DNA of 10,183 bases, from the NCBI GenBank assembly GCA_934501135.1, contig CAKSUE010000012.1, positions 1-10,183 of the forward strand. Reading direction: 5' to 3'. A model generated the notes under the pieces. That model did no database searches. It worked only from the letters and a program-made list of their open reading frames with translations, and was not told where the DNA came from. Shown here piece by piece: positions 1 to 7,085 of this stretch; the first letter of the stretch is position 1, and every line of letters begins with the position of its first letter. Both the position numbers and the translations under genes were made by a program. The DNA is from an uncultured Eubacteriales bacterium. GTDB lineage: Bacteria; Bacillota; Clostridia; Oscillospirales; Acutalibacteraceae.

Positions 1-3000
1 GCTTATGATGAAGCAGACAATAGTAACTTTAGTTTTGAGCCTAATCTAGGTATACCACTTTTTGTAGCAGATGATAGTGCAACATCTAGAGAAGTTACAA
101 TTAAGTACCAAGAGTCTGAAGAAAGCAGTGCATCTACTGATATAACTGTTTACAGGGTTCCGAAGATGCTTTCAGGTATGGAAGTTACAACATTACCTAA
201 TAATACAGAATATATAGAAGGACAGGAATTTGATCCAATTGGACTAGAAGTCAAGGTTAATTATACTGATAATGCTTCTAAAATTTTAACTGTAAAACAA
301 GAATTCGATGAAGAGGGAAACCCGATACCCCTGGTGTTACCAGAAGGATTAACCTATAGTCCAGCAGGTAAGTTAACAACAGAAGACAAAAAAATAACTG
401 TAGAATATACAGAAGGTAACCTAACAGTAAAAGCTGACATAGATATTGAAGTTAGTGATAGGACGCTAAATAACATTGAAGTTACAGCTCAACCTAATAA
501 ATTGGTCTATGTAGAAGGTGAAACATTTGACCCGACTGGGATGGTTGTTGAAGGTACTTTTAATGATAACTCTAAAGAGATTCTGAAATGCAAAAACGAA
601 GTTTCAGAAGAGGATGCAGAAATAGGTTATAGATTTCTCCCAAATGGAAATCTTACTGCAGGAAAACAGGAAATTGATATATCACCAACAAAGGGAGATG
701 CTAGCCATCGGACTGTAAATATTACAGTTAATCCCAAAAGACCTTCTGAAATTGCTGTTGTAAAGGAACCTACAAAAGATTATATAGAAGAGCAAACATT
801 CGACCCAACAAACTTAGTTTTAACCGTTAAATATGATAATGGAGAAACGAAAGATATTGAAGTTAAAGATGCAACAAATCTTCCTGAAGGATTAACTATT
901 GAAAAGGTTGTGCTAACAAAGGGTGAAAATAAAATTAAAATAAAATATCAGGAGACAGTTGAAGATCTAACTGAAGAAAATCCTATTACAGTAGAAGTAG
1001 AAACATCCTTAACAGTTAATGCTCGTGAAAAACAAGCTGTCAAGATAGAAGTAGCTACTGATGAGAATTTCCAAAGTACTTATGTAGTAGGTGAGGCATT
1101 TAACACAACAGGATTAACAGTAACTGCCATTTATGACAATGGTACATTCGAAGTATTATCTGAGCGTACAGACAGTAACCTTAATGGCTATTATTATTTT
1201 AATGAAGCTCTCGCATATGGAATTACAAAATTTCATATTTATTATGACACACCAAAAGACACAATCTTTGCCACTGTTGATGTAAACGTTGCACATAGGT
1301 CCTTTTCTAAAATAGAAGTAAAAGAATATCCCGAAGAGAATAAACAATATGTTGAAGGACAATCATTTAATCCAGATGGACTTGTAATTACAGCAACGTT
1401 GAATTCTCCTATAGAGGATGAAAAAGGAAACAAAATTGAAGCAGTAGATATAAAAACCTTTAGCGAAGACTTTTGGTCATTTGAACCAGACCCTCTAATA
1501 ACAGATACAAAAGAGGTTACGGTTCGTTATAGACAAGGACAAGCTGGGCTACCTACTTCAATATATGGTATTAAGGTAGAACCCAAACAATTAAACTCAA
1601 TTAGTGTAAAAAACCAGCCAACTAATATTAGATATGCTGGAGGAGCTAAATTTAATCCTGAAGGATTGATTGTGACTGCTAATTATAATGATGGAAAGAG
1701 TGTTGATGTTCCATACATTAAGGGTGAAAGTGGTTCCATAGCAAGTCATTTTACATTCACTCCAGAAGAGCTGAATTTTAAAAATGAAGGAGGGGATGAT
1801 ACTACATCTCAAGAAGTTAAAATTACTTACACGGATGAATATGGCACAGCATATACATTGATAACTGTTTATAAGGTCCCTAAAGTTCCTACAAAACTTG
1901 AAGTACTTGAAACTAGTGGAAATAAAACTACTTATACAGAAGGTGAAGAATTTGATCCAATTGGATTGAGACTAAAAGTTACATATACCGATGGAGACGA
2001 GAAAGAAATTGTAGTGGCTAGCCTAAATGATTTAAAGATATACAATATATCCTATAACCCAACAGGCAAGCTACTTGCAGGCAGTGAAGAAGGAGCATAT
2101 GCTAGTAAGGTAACTATAGAGTATACGGAGCCGGAACGGACTGCGGATGGTCAAACAGTGGGTGAATTGACAGTAAAGACAACACAATCTATTGTAGTTA
2201 AACCAAGAACGCTCGACCGTATTGAAGTTACAACGTTACCAAAAGTCTCGTATATAGAAGGTGAAACATTTGATCCGACTGGTATGGTTGTTACAAAGTA
2301 TTATGACAATGGAACGTCAGAAACAACAACAGATTATAATGTAACGTACGGTGAAGATGGAACGCCTGTAGGGGAGTTATCTCTTGAAGACGGTAGAGCT
2401 ACCAGGAAAACTATTAAAGTAACACTTAATGATGAGACAGAGAAAACTGCAACTTTTGATATATGGATTGCTGTTAAAATTCCTACGGATATAGAAATCA
2501 ACCACGATCCAAAAACGAATTATGTAGTAGGGCAATCCTTCGATCCAACCGGTTTGAAATTTACAGTGATGTATAATAATGGTATAGAAGAAATCATTGA
2601 GGTTACAAATAAAGATAATCTTGTTCCAGGTTTAAGCTTTATTGTAGAAGATCCTTTAACTTTTGGTACAAAAAATGTAACAATTAGGTTCGAGAAAAAT
2701 GGAGCAAGGATAGAAAAAACATTAACAATCAATGTTGAAGGAAAGAAGTTGGATTATATTTATGTAGCTCAGAGACCAGAAAAGATTTTATATATAGATG
2801 GCGAAATATTTGATCCAACTGGTATGCTTGTAAAAGCACACTATAATGATGGAGAGGAGATAGAATTAAAAGAATCTGAATATACTTACAATGCAGAAAC
2901 GTTAAGATGGAATGGTGTTGCAGAACAGGATATTACAGTAACATACAGGGCAGATACCAGCAAAACAGCTCATCAAACTGTAACAGTTATTCAAAAGACT

Positions 3001-4158
3001 ATTACTGGACTAAGCATTGAGAAAAAACCAAATAAGACATCATATTTTGTAGGAGAAAGTTTTGATCCAACTGGTATGAAAATAAATGCTATATTTAATA
3101 ATGGAGAAAGTAAAACAATATATGGTGAAGGAGCTGAAGATATAGGTGGAGAGATGATTATAGCTCCTAGTTACTTAGCATACGGTGATACAAAAGTGAT
3201 GATTAGCTATATATACAATAGTATAGCAGTAATTACTGAGCAAAGCGTTACAGTTGATGTTAGATCTTTAGAGTCAATAAATGTTGTTGCTCCACCAACA
3301 AATTTAGAATATGTTGAGGGAGAGTCTTTTGACCCTGAAGGCATGGTTGTAATGGCAAAATACAATAACGGTTTTGAAGAGCAGCTTAATAATAATGTTC
3401 TTACAATATCACCTAATCCGCTAACTATAGATACAAAAGAAGTTCAAATCTATTATACTTCTAAAAATATTACTAAGATGACTACTCAAGAAGTAACAGT
3501 TAGGTCTATAGATGATGTTTATAAACAAGCAACTCTTCAGGACGAACTGAAACAGGCGCTTATTACAGGAAAGTTTACAGAAGGTGCTGAGCTTGTCATA
3601 ACTCGTATAGAGGATGATAAAGAACTATATACAGAATTGTATGAAAGGTTAACTAAACAAGCAGATGTTGCTCTTCTGTATGATGTATCGATAGTAGGTG
3701 GTGAGTATCACGGCAAACTAAGATTAACGTTTGTTGTTGGAGAAGATTTAAATGGAAAATATGTAACAATTATTCATAAGCTCAAGAATGGAGAAAAAGA
3801 GTTATTATCAGGAATTGTTAGAGATGGAAAAGTTACTGTTACAGTTAATGAGTTATCACCATTTATGCTTGCTTTAGACGCAGAAAGTAAAGATGATAAT
3901 AATGGCGATGGGTCTGGTACTGGCGATAATACCAAGGGAGGCGGATCGGATTCAGGAAGTGACGCAGGAGGTGCAGGCTCAGGCTCTAATACTGGCTCAA
4001 CATCTGGAGATAGTAATGGTGGTTCAAATGTTGTAACAGGTTCAAATCTTTTAAATACTGGTGATAGTTCATTATCTACAATCTTCAGTTTAATTGCAAT
4101 ACTATCAACATGTGTTGTAGTAATCTTAGTTTTAAGAAAAATTAAATTGAATAAATAA
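1..4158 (+). CDS. Giant cell-surface protein of tandem Ig-like (Big_3-type) domains with C-terminal sorting signal, 5'-truncated by the window
   Basis: The frame is open from base 1 and already encodes Ig-like sequence there, so the ATG at 166 is internal and the true start lies upstream; 1385 codons are visible. Twelve copies of a motif resembling YxEGExFDPTGMxVxAxYNDG recur every 84-106 residues, which is the hallmark of bacterial Ig-like group 3 domains. They are followed by a conserved C-terminal module (3508-3885), a Gly/Ser/Asp/Asn-rich linker (3886-4047), an LLNTGD motif, a hydrophobic segment (4075-4134) and a basic tail RKIKLNK. Family knowledge: such stalk-like proteins are exported, attached to peptidoglycan or membrane, and often mediate adhesion or hold an N-terminal functional domain away from the cell. 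The ligand or enzymatic part, if any, would be N-terminal and is not visible, so the specific role is unknown. The surface-protein assignment is firm; adhesin function is inference. Confidence 0.93.
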   Translation, partial: AYDEADNSNFSFEPNLGIPLFVADDSATSREVTIKYQESEESSASTDITVYRVPKMLSGMEVTTLPNNTEYIEGQEFDPIGLEVKVNYTDNASKILTVKQEFDEEGNPIPLVLPEGLTYSPAGKLTTEDKKITVEYTEGNLTVKADIDIEVSDRTLNNIEVTAQPNKLVYVEGETFDPTGMVVEGTFNDNSKEILKCKNEVSEEDAEIGYRFLPNGNLTAGKQEIDISPTKGDASHRTVNITVNPKRPSEIAVVKEPTKDYIEEQTFDPTNLVLTVKYDNGETKDIEVKDATNLPEGLTIEKVVLTKGENKIKIKYQETVEDLTEENPITVEVETSLTVNAREKQAVKIEVATDENFQSTYVVGEAFNTTGLTVTAIYDNGTFEVLSERTDSNLNGYYYFNEALAYGITKFHIYYDTPKDTIFATVDVNVAHRSFSKIEVKEYPEENKQYVEGQSFNPDGLVITATLNSPIEDEKGNKIEAVDIKTFSEDFWSFEPDPLITDTKEVTVRYRQGQAGLPTSIYGIKVEPKQLNSISVKNQPTNIRYAGGAKFNPEGLIVTANYNDGKSVDVPYIKGESGSIASHFTFTPEELNFKNEGGDDTTSQEVKITYTDEYGTAYTLITVYKVPKVPTKLEVLETSGNKTTYTEGEEFDPIGLRLKVTYTDGDEKEIVVASLNDLKIYNISYNPTGKLLAGSEEGAYASKVTIEYTEPERTADGQTVGELTVKTTQSIVVKPRTLDRIEVTTLPKVSYIEGETFDPTGMVVTKYYDNGTSETTTDYNVTYGEDGTPVGELSLEDGRATRKTIKVTLNDETEKTATFDIWIAVKIPTDIEINHDPKTNYVVGQSFDPTGLKFTVMYNNGIEEIIEVTNKDNLVPGLSFIVEDPLTFGTKNVTIRFEKNGARIEKTLTINVEGKKLDYIYVAQRPEKILYIDGEIFDPTGMLVKAHYNDGEEIELKESEYTYNAETLRWNGVAEQDITVTYRADTSKTAHQTVTVIQKTITGLSIEKKPNKTSYFVGESFDPTGMKINAIFNNGESKTIYGEGAEDIGGEMIIAPSYLAYGDTKVMISYIYNSIAVITEQSVTVDVRSLESINVVAPPTNLEYVEGESFDPEGMVVMAKYNNGFEEQLNNNVLTISPNPLTIDTKEVQIYYTSKNITKMTTQEVTVRSIDDVYKQATLQDELKQALITGKFTEGAELVITRIEDDKELYTELYERLTKQADVALLYDVSIVGGEYHGKLRLTFVVGEDLNGKYVTIIHKLKNGEKELLSGIVRDGKVTVTVNELSPFMLALDAESKDDNNGDGSGTGDNTKGGGSDSGSDAGGAGSGSNTGSTSGDSNGGSNVVTGSNLLNTGDSSLSTIFSLIAILSTCVVVILVLRKIKLNK
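211..3507 (+). repeat. Array of twelve Big_3-type Ig-like domain repeats (coding)
   Basis: The conserved Tyr that opens each YxxGxxFxPxG motif is encoded at 211, 508, 781, 1081, 1348, 1633, 1933, 2251, 2521, 2791, 3043 and 3310. Each unit has the FDPTG-like turn, then a hydrophobic strand ending in a YNDG-like turn, a variable middle, and a final beta-strand of the form TVxVxxRxLxxIxV that leads into the next unit. A thirteenth, incomplete unit occupies the region before 211. Units differ considerably in the middle, but some pairs are still close in DNA: the stretches starting at 508 and 2251 differ at only about 3 of 42 bases. The repeats are diverged enough not to be a simple-sequence array. 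Confidence 0.9.
3508..3885 (+). other. Conserved C-terminal module of the surface protein (coding, not Ig-like motif)
   Basis: After the last Ig-like unit the protein changes character: a charged, probably helical stretch (DELKQALITGKF, then KELYTELYERLTKQ) leads into a beta-rich part with LLYDVSIVGG, LRLTFVVGEDLNGKYV and a closing LSPFML. From memory of clostridial surface proteins, modules ending in LSPF just before a low-complexity linker and sorting signal are common at this position. No catalytic motif is visible. A role as a wall-proximal folded base of the stalk is inference. Confidence 0.6.
3886..4155 (+). other. Gly/Ser/Asp/Asn-rich linker and sortase-type cell-wall sorting signal (coding)
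   Basis: Bases 3886-4047 encode a low-complexity Gly, Ser, Asp and Asn linker, the kind that spans peptidoglycan. LLNTG is encoded at 4048-4062 and is followed by Asp, a roughly 20-residue hydrophobic segment (4075-4134) and the basic tail RKIKLNK. The layout is that of a sortase substrate. The motif departs from LPxTG because Leu replaces Pro, so anchoring by a sortase of unusual specificity, or simple membrane retention, are both possible. Confidence 0.7.
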
Positions 4159-4174
4159 CACCGGTTATTAAAAT

Positions 4175-4209
4175 TAATAGCACCGTACTATATAAAGGCG
4201 GTGCTATTA
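4175..4209 (+). terminator. Hairpin downstream of the surface-protein gene, probable weak terminator
   Basis: An 11-bp perfect stem (4175-4185 with 4199-4209, GC-rich at the loop-proximal end) encloses a 13-base loop and begins 17 bases after the stop codon. The sequence after it (TATTGATTTA) is only moderately T-rich, so termination may be leaky. Position and stem strength favour a 3' end for the surface-protein transcript. Confidence 0.6.
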
Positions 4210-4287
4210 TTATTGATTTAGGTATAAATTATTATAACTAATTAATAAAGATAATAAAGTTTGTGACTTTTTTATTATTAGTATTTA

Positions 4288-4317
4288 TGATATAATTGTA
4301 TAGAAGGAGGAGTAAAT
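4288..4317 (+). promoter_or_regulatory. Extended -10 promoter and ribosome binding site of the LiaF-like gene
   Basis: TGATATAAT at 4288-4296 is a perfect extended -10 (TGnTATAAT). No good -35 is present at 17-18 bases, which extended -10 promoters tolerate. AAGGAGG (4304-4310) lies 7 bases before the ATG, so the leader would be only about 15 bases. This supports independent transcription of the gene rather than read-through from the surface-protein gene. Confidence 0.65.
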
Positions 4318-4992
4318 ATGAATAAGAAACTTACAAATGTATTGTGGGGGTTATGTTTAGTGGCTCTCGGTGTTATTATGATAGGAAATTATATGGGAAT
4401 TTTTAATATAGATATATTTTTCGATGGATGGTGGACTTTATTTATTATAGTTCCGTCTGTTATAGGAATTTTCAGTAAAGGCGACAGAACTTTAAGTTTG
4501 ATTTTTCTTGTAATAGGTGTTTTAATGTTATTGAATCAGCAACATATTATTACTATAGAAATGGTATGGAAGTTATTATTTCCAGCTGTCGTTATAATAG
4601 TGGGATTAAGCCTTATTATTTCATCGTTAAGAAAAGCAAAAGATAATACTATGCCTGTGAATTGCAAAGTATCAAAAGACCAATCTTATACGGCGATTTT
4701 TAGTGGAAGCGAGAGAAAGTACTTTAACGAGGAATTTAACGGTGCAAGCTTAACAGCCGTTTTTGGAGGTGTTGATTTAGATCTTAGAGATGCAATTATT
4801 AGCAAAGATGTTGCTATAAATGCAATTGCGATTTTTGGTGGATGTACTATTTTAGCACCCAAAAATGTGAATGTTAAAACAACAGGAACGAATATATTTG
4901 GCGGAACAGATAATAAAATTGGTGGATCTACATATCCATATACTATATATGTAAATACAACTTCTATTTTTGGAGGAGTTGAAATTAAATAA
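4318..4992 (+). CDS. LiaF-like membrane protein (cell wall-active antibiotic response family)
   Basis: The product has 224 residues. The N-terminal half has four predicted membrane segments (about residues 7-26, 38-53, 57-75 and 86-104), a layout seen in the LiaI/LiaF-like membrane domain. The C-terminal half (about 120-224) carries the repeated FGG-type turns typical of the LiaF C-terminal beta-helical domain: AVFGGVDLDLRDA, AIFGGCTIL, NIFGG and SIFGGVEIK. In Bacillus, LiaF restrains the LiaS sensor kinase and so controls the response to lipid II-targeting antibiotics. Here no kinase, regulator or liaI is next to it, and it sits between its own promoter and terminator, so it may be one of the many stand-alone members whose partner is unknown. 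The family call is strong; a role in envelope-stress signalling is inference. The start is fixed by the strong AAGGAGG. Confidence 0.85.
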   Translation: MNKKLTNVLWGLCLVALGVIMIGNYMGIFNIDIFFDGWWTLFIIVPSVIGIFSKGDRTLSLIFLVIGVLMLLNQQHIITIEMVWKLLFPAVVIIVGLSLIISSLRKAKDNTMPVNCKVSKDQSYTAIFSGSERKYFNEEFNGASLTAVFGGVDLDLRDAIISKDVAINAIAIFGGCTILAPKNVNVKTTGTNIFGGTDNKIGGSTYPYTIYVNTTSIFGGVEIK

Positions 4993-4999
4993 AAATATC

Positions 5000-5030
5000 A
5001 AGACTATATGTTTATATAGTCTTTTTTATT
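5000..5030 (+). terminator. Rho-independent terminator of the LiaF-like gene
   Basis: A 10-bp stem (5000-5009 with 5014-5023) with a four-base loop is followed directly by a run of T residues. It starts 8 bases after the stop codon. The stem is AT-rich but perfect. Confidence 0.85.
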
Positions 5031-5105
5031 TATAAAAATTTATGTTTTTTTCATTTTTTAATACAAATTAATGCTCTTTTTTACGGTATTATGGATAATA
5101 AATTT

Positions 5106-5122
5106 AAGGAGGAAAAAAAGTG
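5106..5122 (+). promoter_or_regulatory. Ribosome binding site that sets a GTG start for the muramidase
   Basis: AAGGAGG at 5106-5112 stands 7 bases before GTG at 5120. There is no in-frame ATG near it, so GTG is the start. The 75 bases before it are very AT-rich; TATTAT (5087-5092) is a possible -10 but I see no convincing -35, so the promoter is not called. Confidence 0.8.
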
Positions 5123-6097
5123 AGTAAAAAGGGCATAGACGTAAGTGTTTGGCAGGGGGAGATAGATTGGAAAAAGGTTAAAAATTCAGGTATAGAATTT
5201 GCTATTATTCGCTCTGGATGGGGATATAATGATGCTGGAGAAATTGATAGATATTTTGAAAAAAATATAAAAAATGCAAAACTTGCCGGATTAAAAGTAG
5301 GAGTATACCATTATAGTTATGCTGAGTCGGTGGACAATGCGAAACAAGAAGCAGAGTATTGTTTGTCTATTGTAAAATCAGCAAATGTGAAACTGGATTT
5401 ACCAATTTATTTTGATATTGAAGATTATTCTATATCGAATAAGCACAACAAAGAAATAAGAACAAATATGTGTATTAGTTTTTGCTCTGAAATTGAAAAA
5501 GCGGGATATTGGGCAGGTGTATATGCAAATTTAAATTGGTTTAGGAATTATCTTAATGAGTCTGAACTAAGAAGTAGATACACATTATGGCTTGCACAAT
5601 ATAATGATGTAAATGAAATAGACTGTGATGTTTGGCAATATACTTCATCTGGCTCTGTAGATGGAATATATGGAAATGTAGATATGAACATAATGTATAG
5701 GGATTTAATTGGAGATATAGAAGAGTATGGAGGAAATTATCAAGACTTAGATAATGTAGAGAGTTTGCCGTATAAATCTGGAATATCTTATTACACTGTT
5801 AAGAACGGAGATACTTTAAGTAGAATTGCGTCCATTTATAACACTACATATCAATATCTTGCAGAAATAAACGGAATTGAAGATCCAAACAAAATTTATG
5901 CAGGGAAAACACTAATTGTCCCGGGAAATAGTAATTTAAGTAGTTTAAGATCACATATAGTAAGATCCGGTGATACACTTTGGGAAATTTCGGAGAATTA
6001 CCTTGGAGACGGGAGCAGGTATAAAGAAATTATGAATTTAAATGGTCTTACAAATGATGCTATATATCCCGGTGATGTACTAAAAATTCCGAATTAA
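5120..6097 (+). CDS. GH25 muramidase (lysozyme) with two C-terminal LysM domains, no signal peptide
   Basis: The product has 325 residues. Residues about 4-195 form a glycoside hydrolase family 25 domain: GIDVSVWQG with Asp7, DW at 16-17, and the FDIED motif with Asp99 and Glu101, the expected catalytic acids, then VWQYTSSG and NVDMN near 171-190. This family cleaves the MurNAc-GlcNAc beta-1,4 bond of peptidoglycan. Two LysM domains follow (about 224-268 and 279-324), each with a YTVKNGDTL or HIVRSGDTL opening, and would hold the enzyme on cell-wall glycan. No N-terminal signal peptide or membrane segment exists, so it needs another way out of the cell; the holin gene 10 bases downstream supplies a natural one. 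Together they look like a phage-type lysis cassette, although cells also use such pairs for release of toxins or other cytoplasmic proteins. Enzyme assignment is firm; the biological role is inferred. Confidence 0.93.
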   Translation: MSKKGIDVSVWQGEIDWKKVKNSGIEFAIIRSGWGYNDAGEIDRYFEKNIKNAKLAGLKVGVYHYSYAESVDNAKQEAEYCLSIVKSANVKLDLPIYFDIEDYSISNKHNKEIRTNMCISFCSEIEKAGYWAGVYANLNWFRNYLNESELRSRYTLWLAQYNDVNEIDCDVWQYTSSGSVDGIYGNVDMNIMYRDLIGDIEEYGGNYQDLDNVESLPYKSGISYYTVKNGDTLSRIASIYNTTYQYLAEINGIEDPNKIYAGKTLIVPGNSNLSSLRSHIVRSGDTLWEISENYLGDGSRYKEIMNLNGLTNDAIYPGDVLKIPN

Positions 6098-6107
6098 GGT
6101 GAGAGCA

Positions 6108-6536
6108 ATGATAAATGATATTATAGAAAAGTTAGCATGTAATTCAATGGTTATAATTTTAGCGATTTCGATGATGTTAGATACTGTTTTAGGAATTTTA
6201 CGTGCACTTAAGGAGCGTAAGTTTAATTCTACAGTAGGAATAAATGGGGCGATTAGGAAAATAGCAATGCTTGCATGTGTAGGATTTTTAATGTGCATAG
6301 ATTGTATTATACATATAGACTTATTGTTTATGATACCTGATGAATATATTGTGGATATTTTAGGGTTTAAAGAGTTAGGTCTTTGTGAATTTTTTTCCTT
6401 AATATTTATATTGTATGAATCTGTGAGCATTTTGAAGAATATGGTTTGTTGTAATTTACCCGTACCTAAAAAAGTAAGGGAATTGGTAGAGAATCTCTTA
6501 AATAATATGACTAATGAGTTGAATAATAAAGACTAA
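6108..6536 (+). CDS. Phage-type holin (toxin secretion/phage lysis holin family)
   Basis: The product has 142 residues when started at ATG 6108, which has the SD-like AAGGTGAG (6096-6103) at suitable spacing. An in-frame GTG at 6099 lies inside that SD and is a poorer start. Membrane segments are likely at about residues 13-32, 47-70 and 94-111. The stretch DTVLGILRALKERKFNS followed by GxxRKIAML, and YESVSILKN in the last segment, fit the holin family that includes TcdE-like and phi105-type proteins. Holins assemble pores in the cytoplasmic membrane that let endolysin reach the wall. The upstream muramidase lacks a signal peptide, so the pair is functionally coherent and probably co-transcribed. 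The order endolysin then holin is the reverse of many phages. The C-terminal tail is hydrophilic and Asn-rich. Confidence 0.82.
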   Translation: MINDIIEKLACNSMVIILAISMMLDTVLGILRALKERKFNSTVGINGAIRKIAMLACVGFLMCIDCIIHIDLLFMIPDEYIVDILGFKELGLCEFFSLIFILYESVSILKNMVCCNLPVPKKVRELVENLLNNMTNELNNKD

Positions 6537-6580
6537 AAAATAAGGATTAACTTAATTAAAAGTTAATCCCTATTTTTTTT
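6535..6580. terminator. Bidirectional terminator between the holin gene and nrdG
   Basis: A 10-bp stem (6544-6553 with 6560-6569) with a six-base loop has an A run on the left and a T run on the right. It therefore reads as a terminator on both strands. It lies in the short gap between the convergent holin and nrdG genes, and its right arm tail overlaps the nrdG stop codon at 6579-6581. Confidence 0.88.
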
Positions 6581-7085
6581 AGAAATCTTTTTCTACAGCG
6601 TATCCTTTTTCTATGGATTCTTTTGGATCAATTATTCGTTGATTCTCGGACCCTCTAAATCTTAGCATCAAGCTCTTCTTTTCCAAAATAAATGGCCCAT
6701 CAATAAGAGTATCAGTTTGCAGCAAAAGCTTTTTCCAATACGGATTTGTATCAAGACCATTAATTAATTGCTCAATGGTATATCCTGTGTAGGTTATAAT
6801 ATTTAAACCAAGTTTATGTATTTCTTCTGCAAGAGCTGCAAACTCTTTAGCCTGAAGAAATGGATCTCCGCCAGAGAATGTTACTCCAGAAACAAGAGGA
6901 TCCTTTTTTATTTCTTCCAGGATTTTATTTATTGAAATTTCATAGCCTGATTTGATATCATGAGTTTCAGGATTATGACATCCTTTGCATTTGTGCGTAC
7001 ATCCCTGAGAAAAAACTACAAATCGTATCCCAGGTCCATCGACTATTGATTCACGTATAATTCCTGCTATTCTTAAGGTAGACAT
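6579..7085 (-). CDS. nrdG: Anaerobic ribonucleoside-triphosphate reductase activating protein (radical SAM)
   Basis: The product has 168 residues, normal for NrdG. The radical SAM cluster motif CTHKCKGC supplies Cys29, Cys33 and Cys36 for the [4Fe-4S] cluster, and FSGGDPF (about 70-76) is the SAM-binding GGD/EP motif. VDGPGIRFVVFSQGC upstream of the cysteines is characteristic of glycyl-radical activases of the NrdG type. The enzyme cleaves S-adenosylmethionine reductively and places the glycyl radical on NrdD. Its ATG overlaps the nrdD stop by one base (TAATG), and a GGAG sequence 8 bases before the start lies inside nrdD, so the two are translationally coupled and made from one transcript. 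Confidence 0.96.
   Translation of the reverse strand: MSTLRIAGIIRESIVDGPGIRFVVFSQGCTHKCKGCHNPETHDIKSGYEISINKILEEIKKDPLVSGVTFSGGDPFLQAKEFAALAEEIHKLGLNIITYTGYTIEQLINGLDTNPYWKKLLLQTDTLIDGPFILEKKSLMLRFRGSENQRIIDPKESIEKGYAVEKDF

Noticed and set aside
1156..2732. Minus-strand open frames of 63-71 codons inside the Ig-like gene
   Set aside because: They lie opposite a strongly conserved repetitive coding sequence, have no ribosome binding sites and encode hydrophobic, low-complexity peptides of the kind expected by chance.
211..3507. Regular repeats considered as a CRISPR or non-coding repeat array
   Set aside because: Spacing is 252-318 bp, always a multiple of three, in one open frame with conserved protein motifs; this is a coding domain array.
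5087..5099. TATTAT/GATAAT as the -10 of a promoter for the muramidase
   Set aside because: No acceptable -35 or extended -10 TG at the correct distance; in such AT-rich DNA this match alone is not evidence. Sporulation sigma-factor consensus sequences were considered and did not fit.
6099..6107. GTG at 6099 as start of the holin
   Set aside because: It lies within the AAGGTGAG that best serves as the Shine-Dalgarno sequence for ATG 6108, leaving no ribosome binding site for GTG itself.
6080..6430. Minus-strand open frame of 116 codons opposite the holin gene
   Set aside because: It overlaps the holin, whose family motifs and ribosome binding site are clear, and its translation is not recognisable.
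5120..6536. Prophage or insertion element around the lysis genes
   Set aside because: No integrase, transposase, structural phage gene, attachment repeat or target duplication can be seen on either side within the window.
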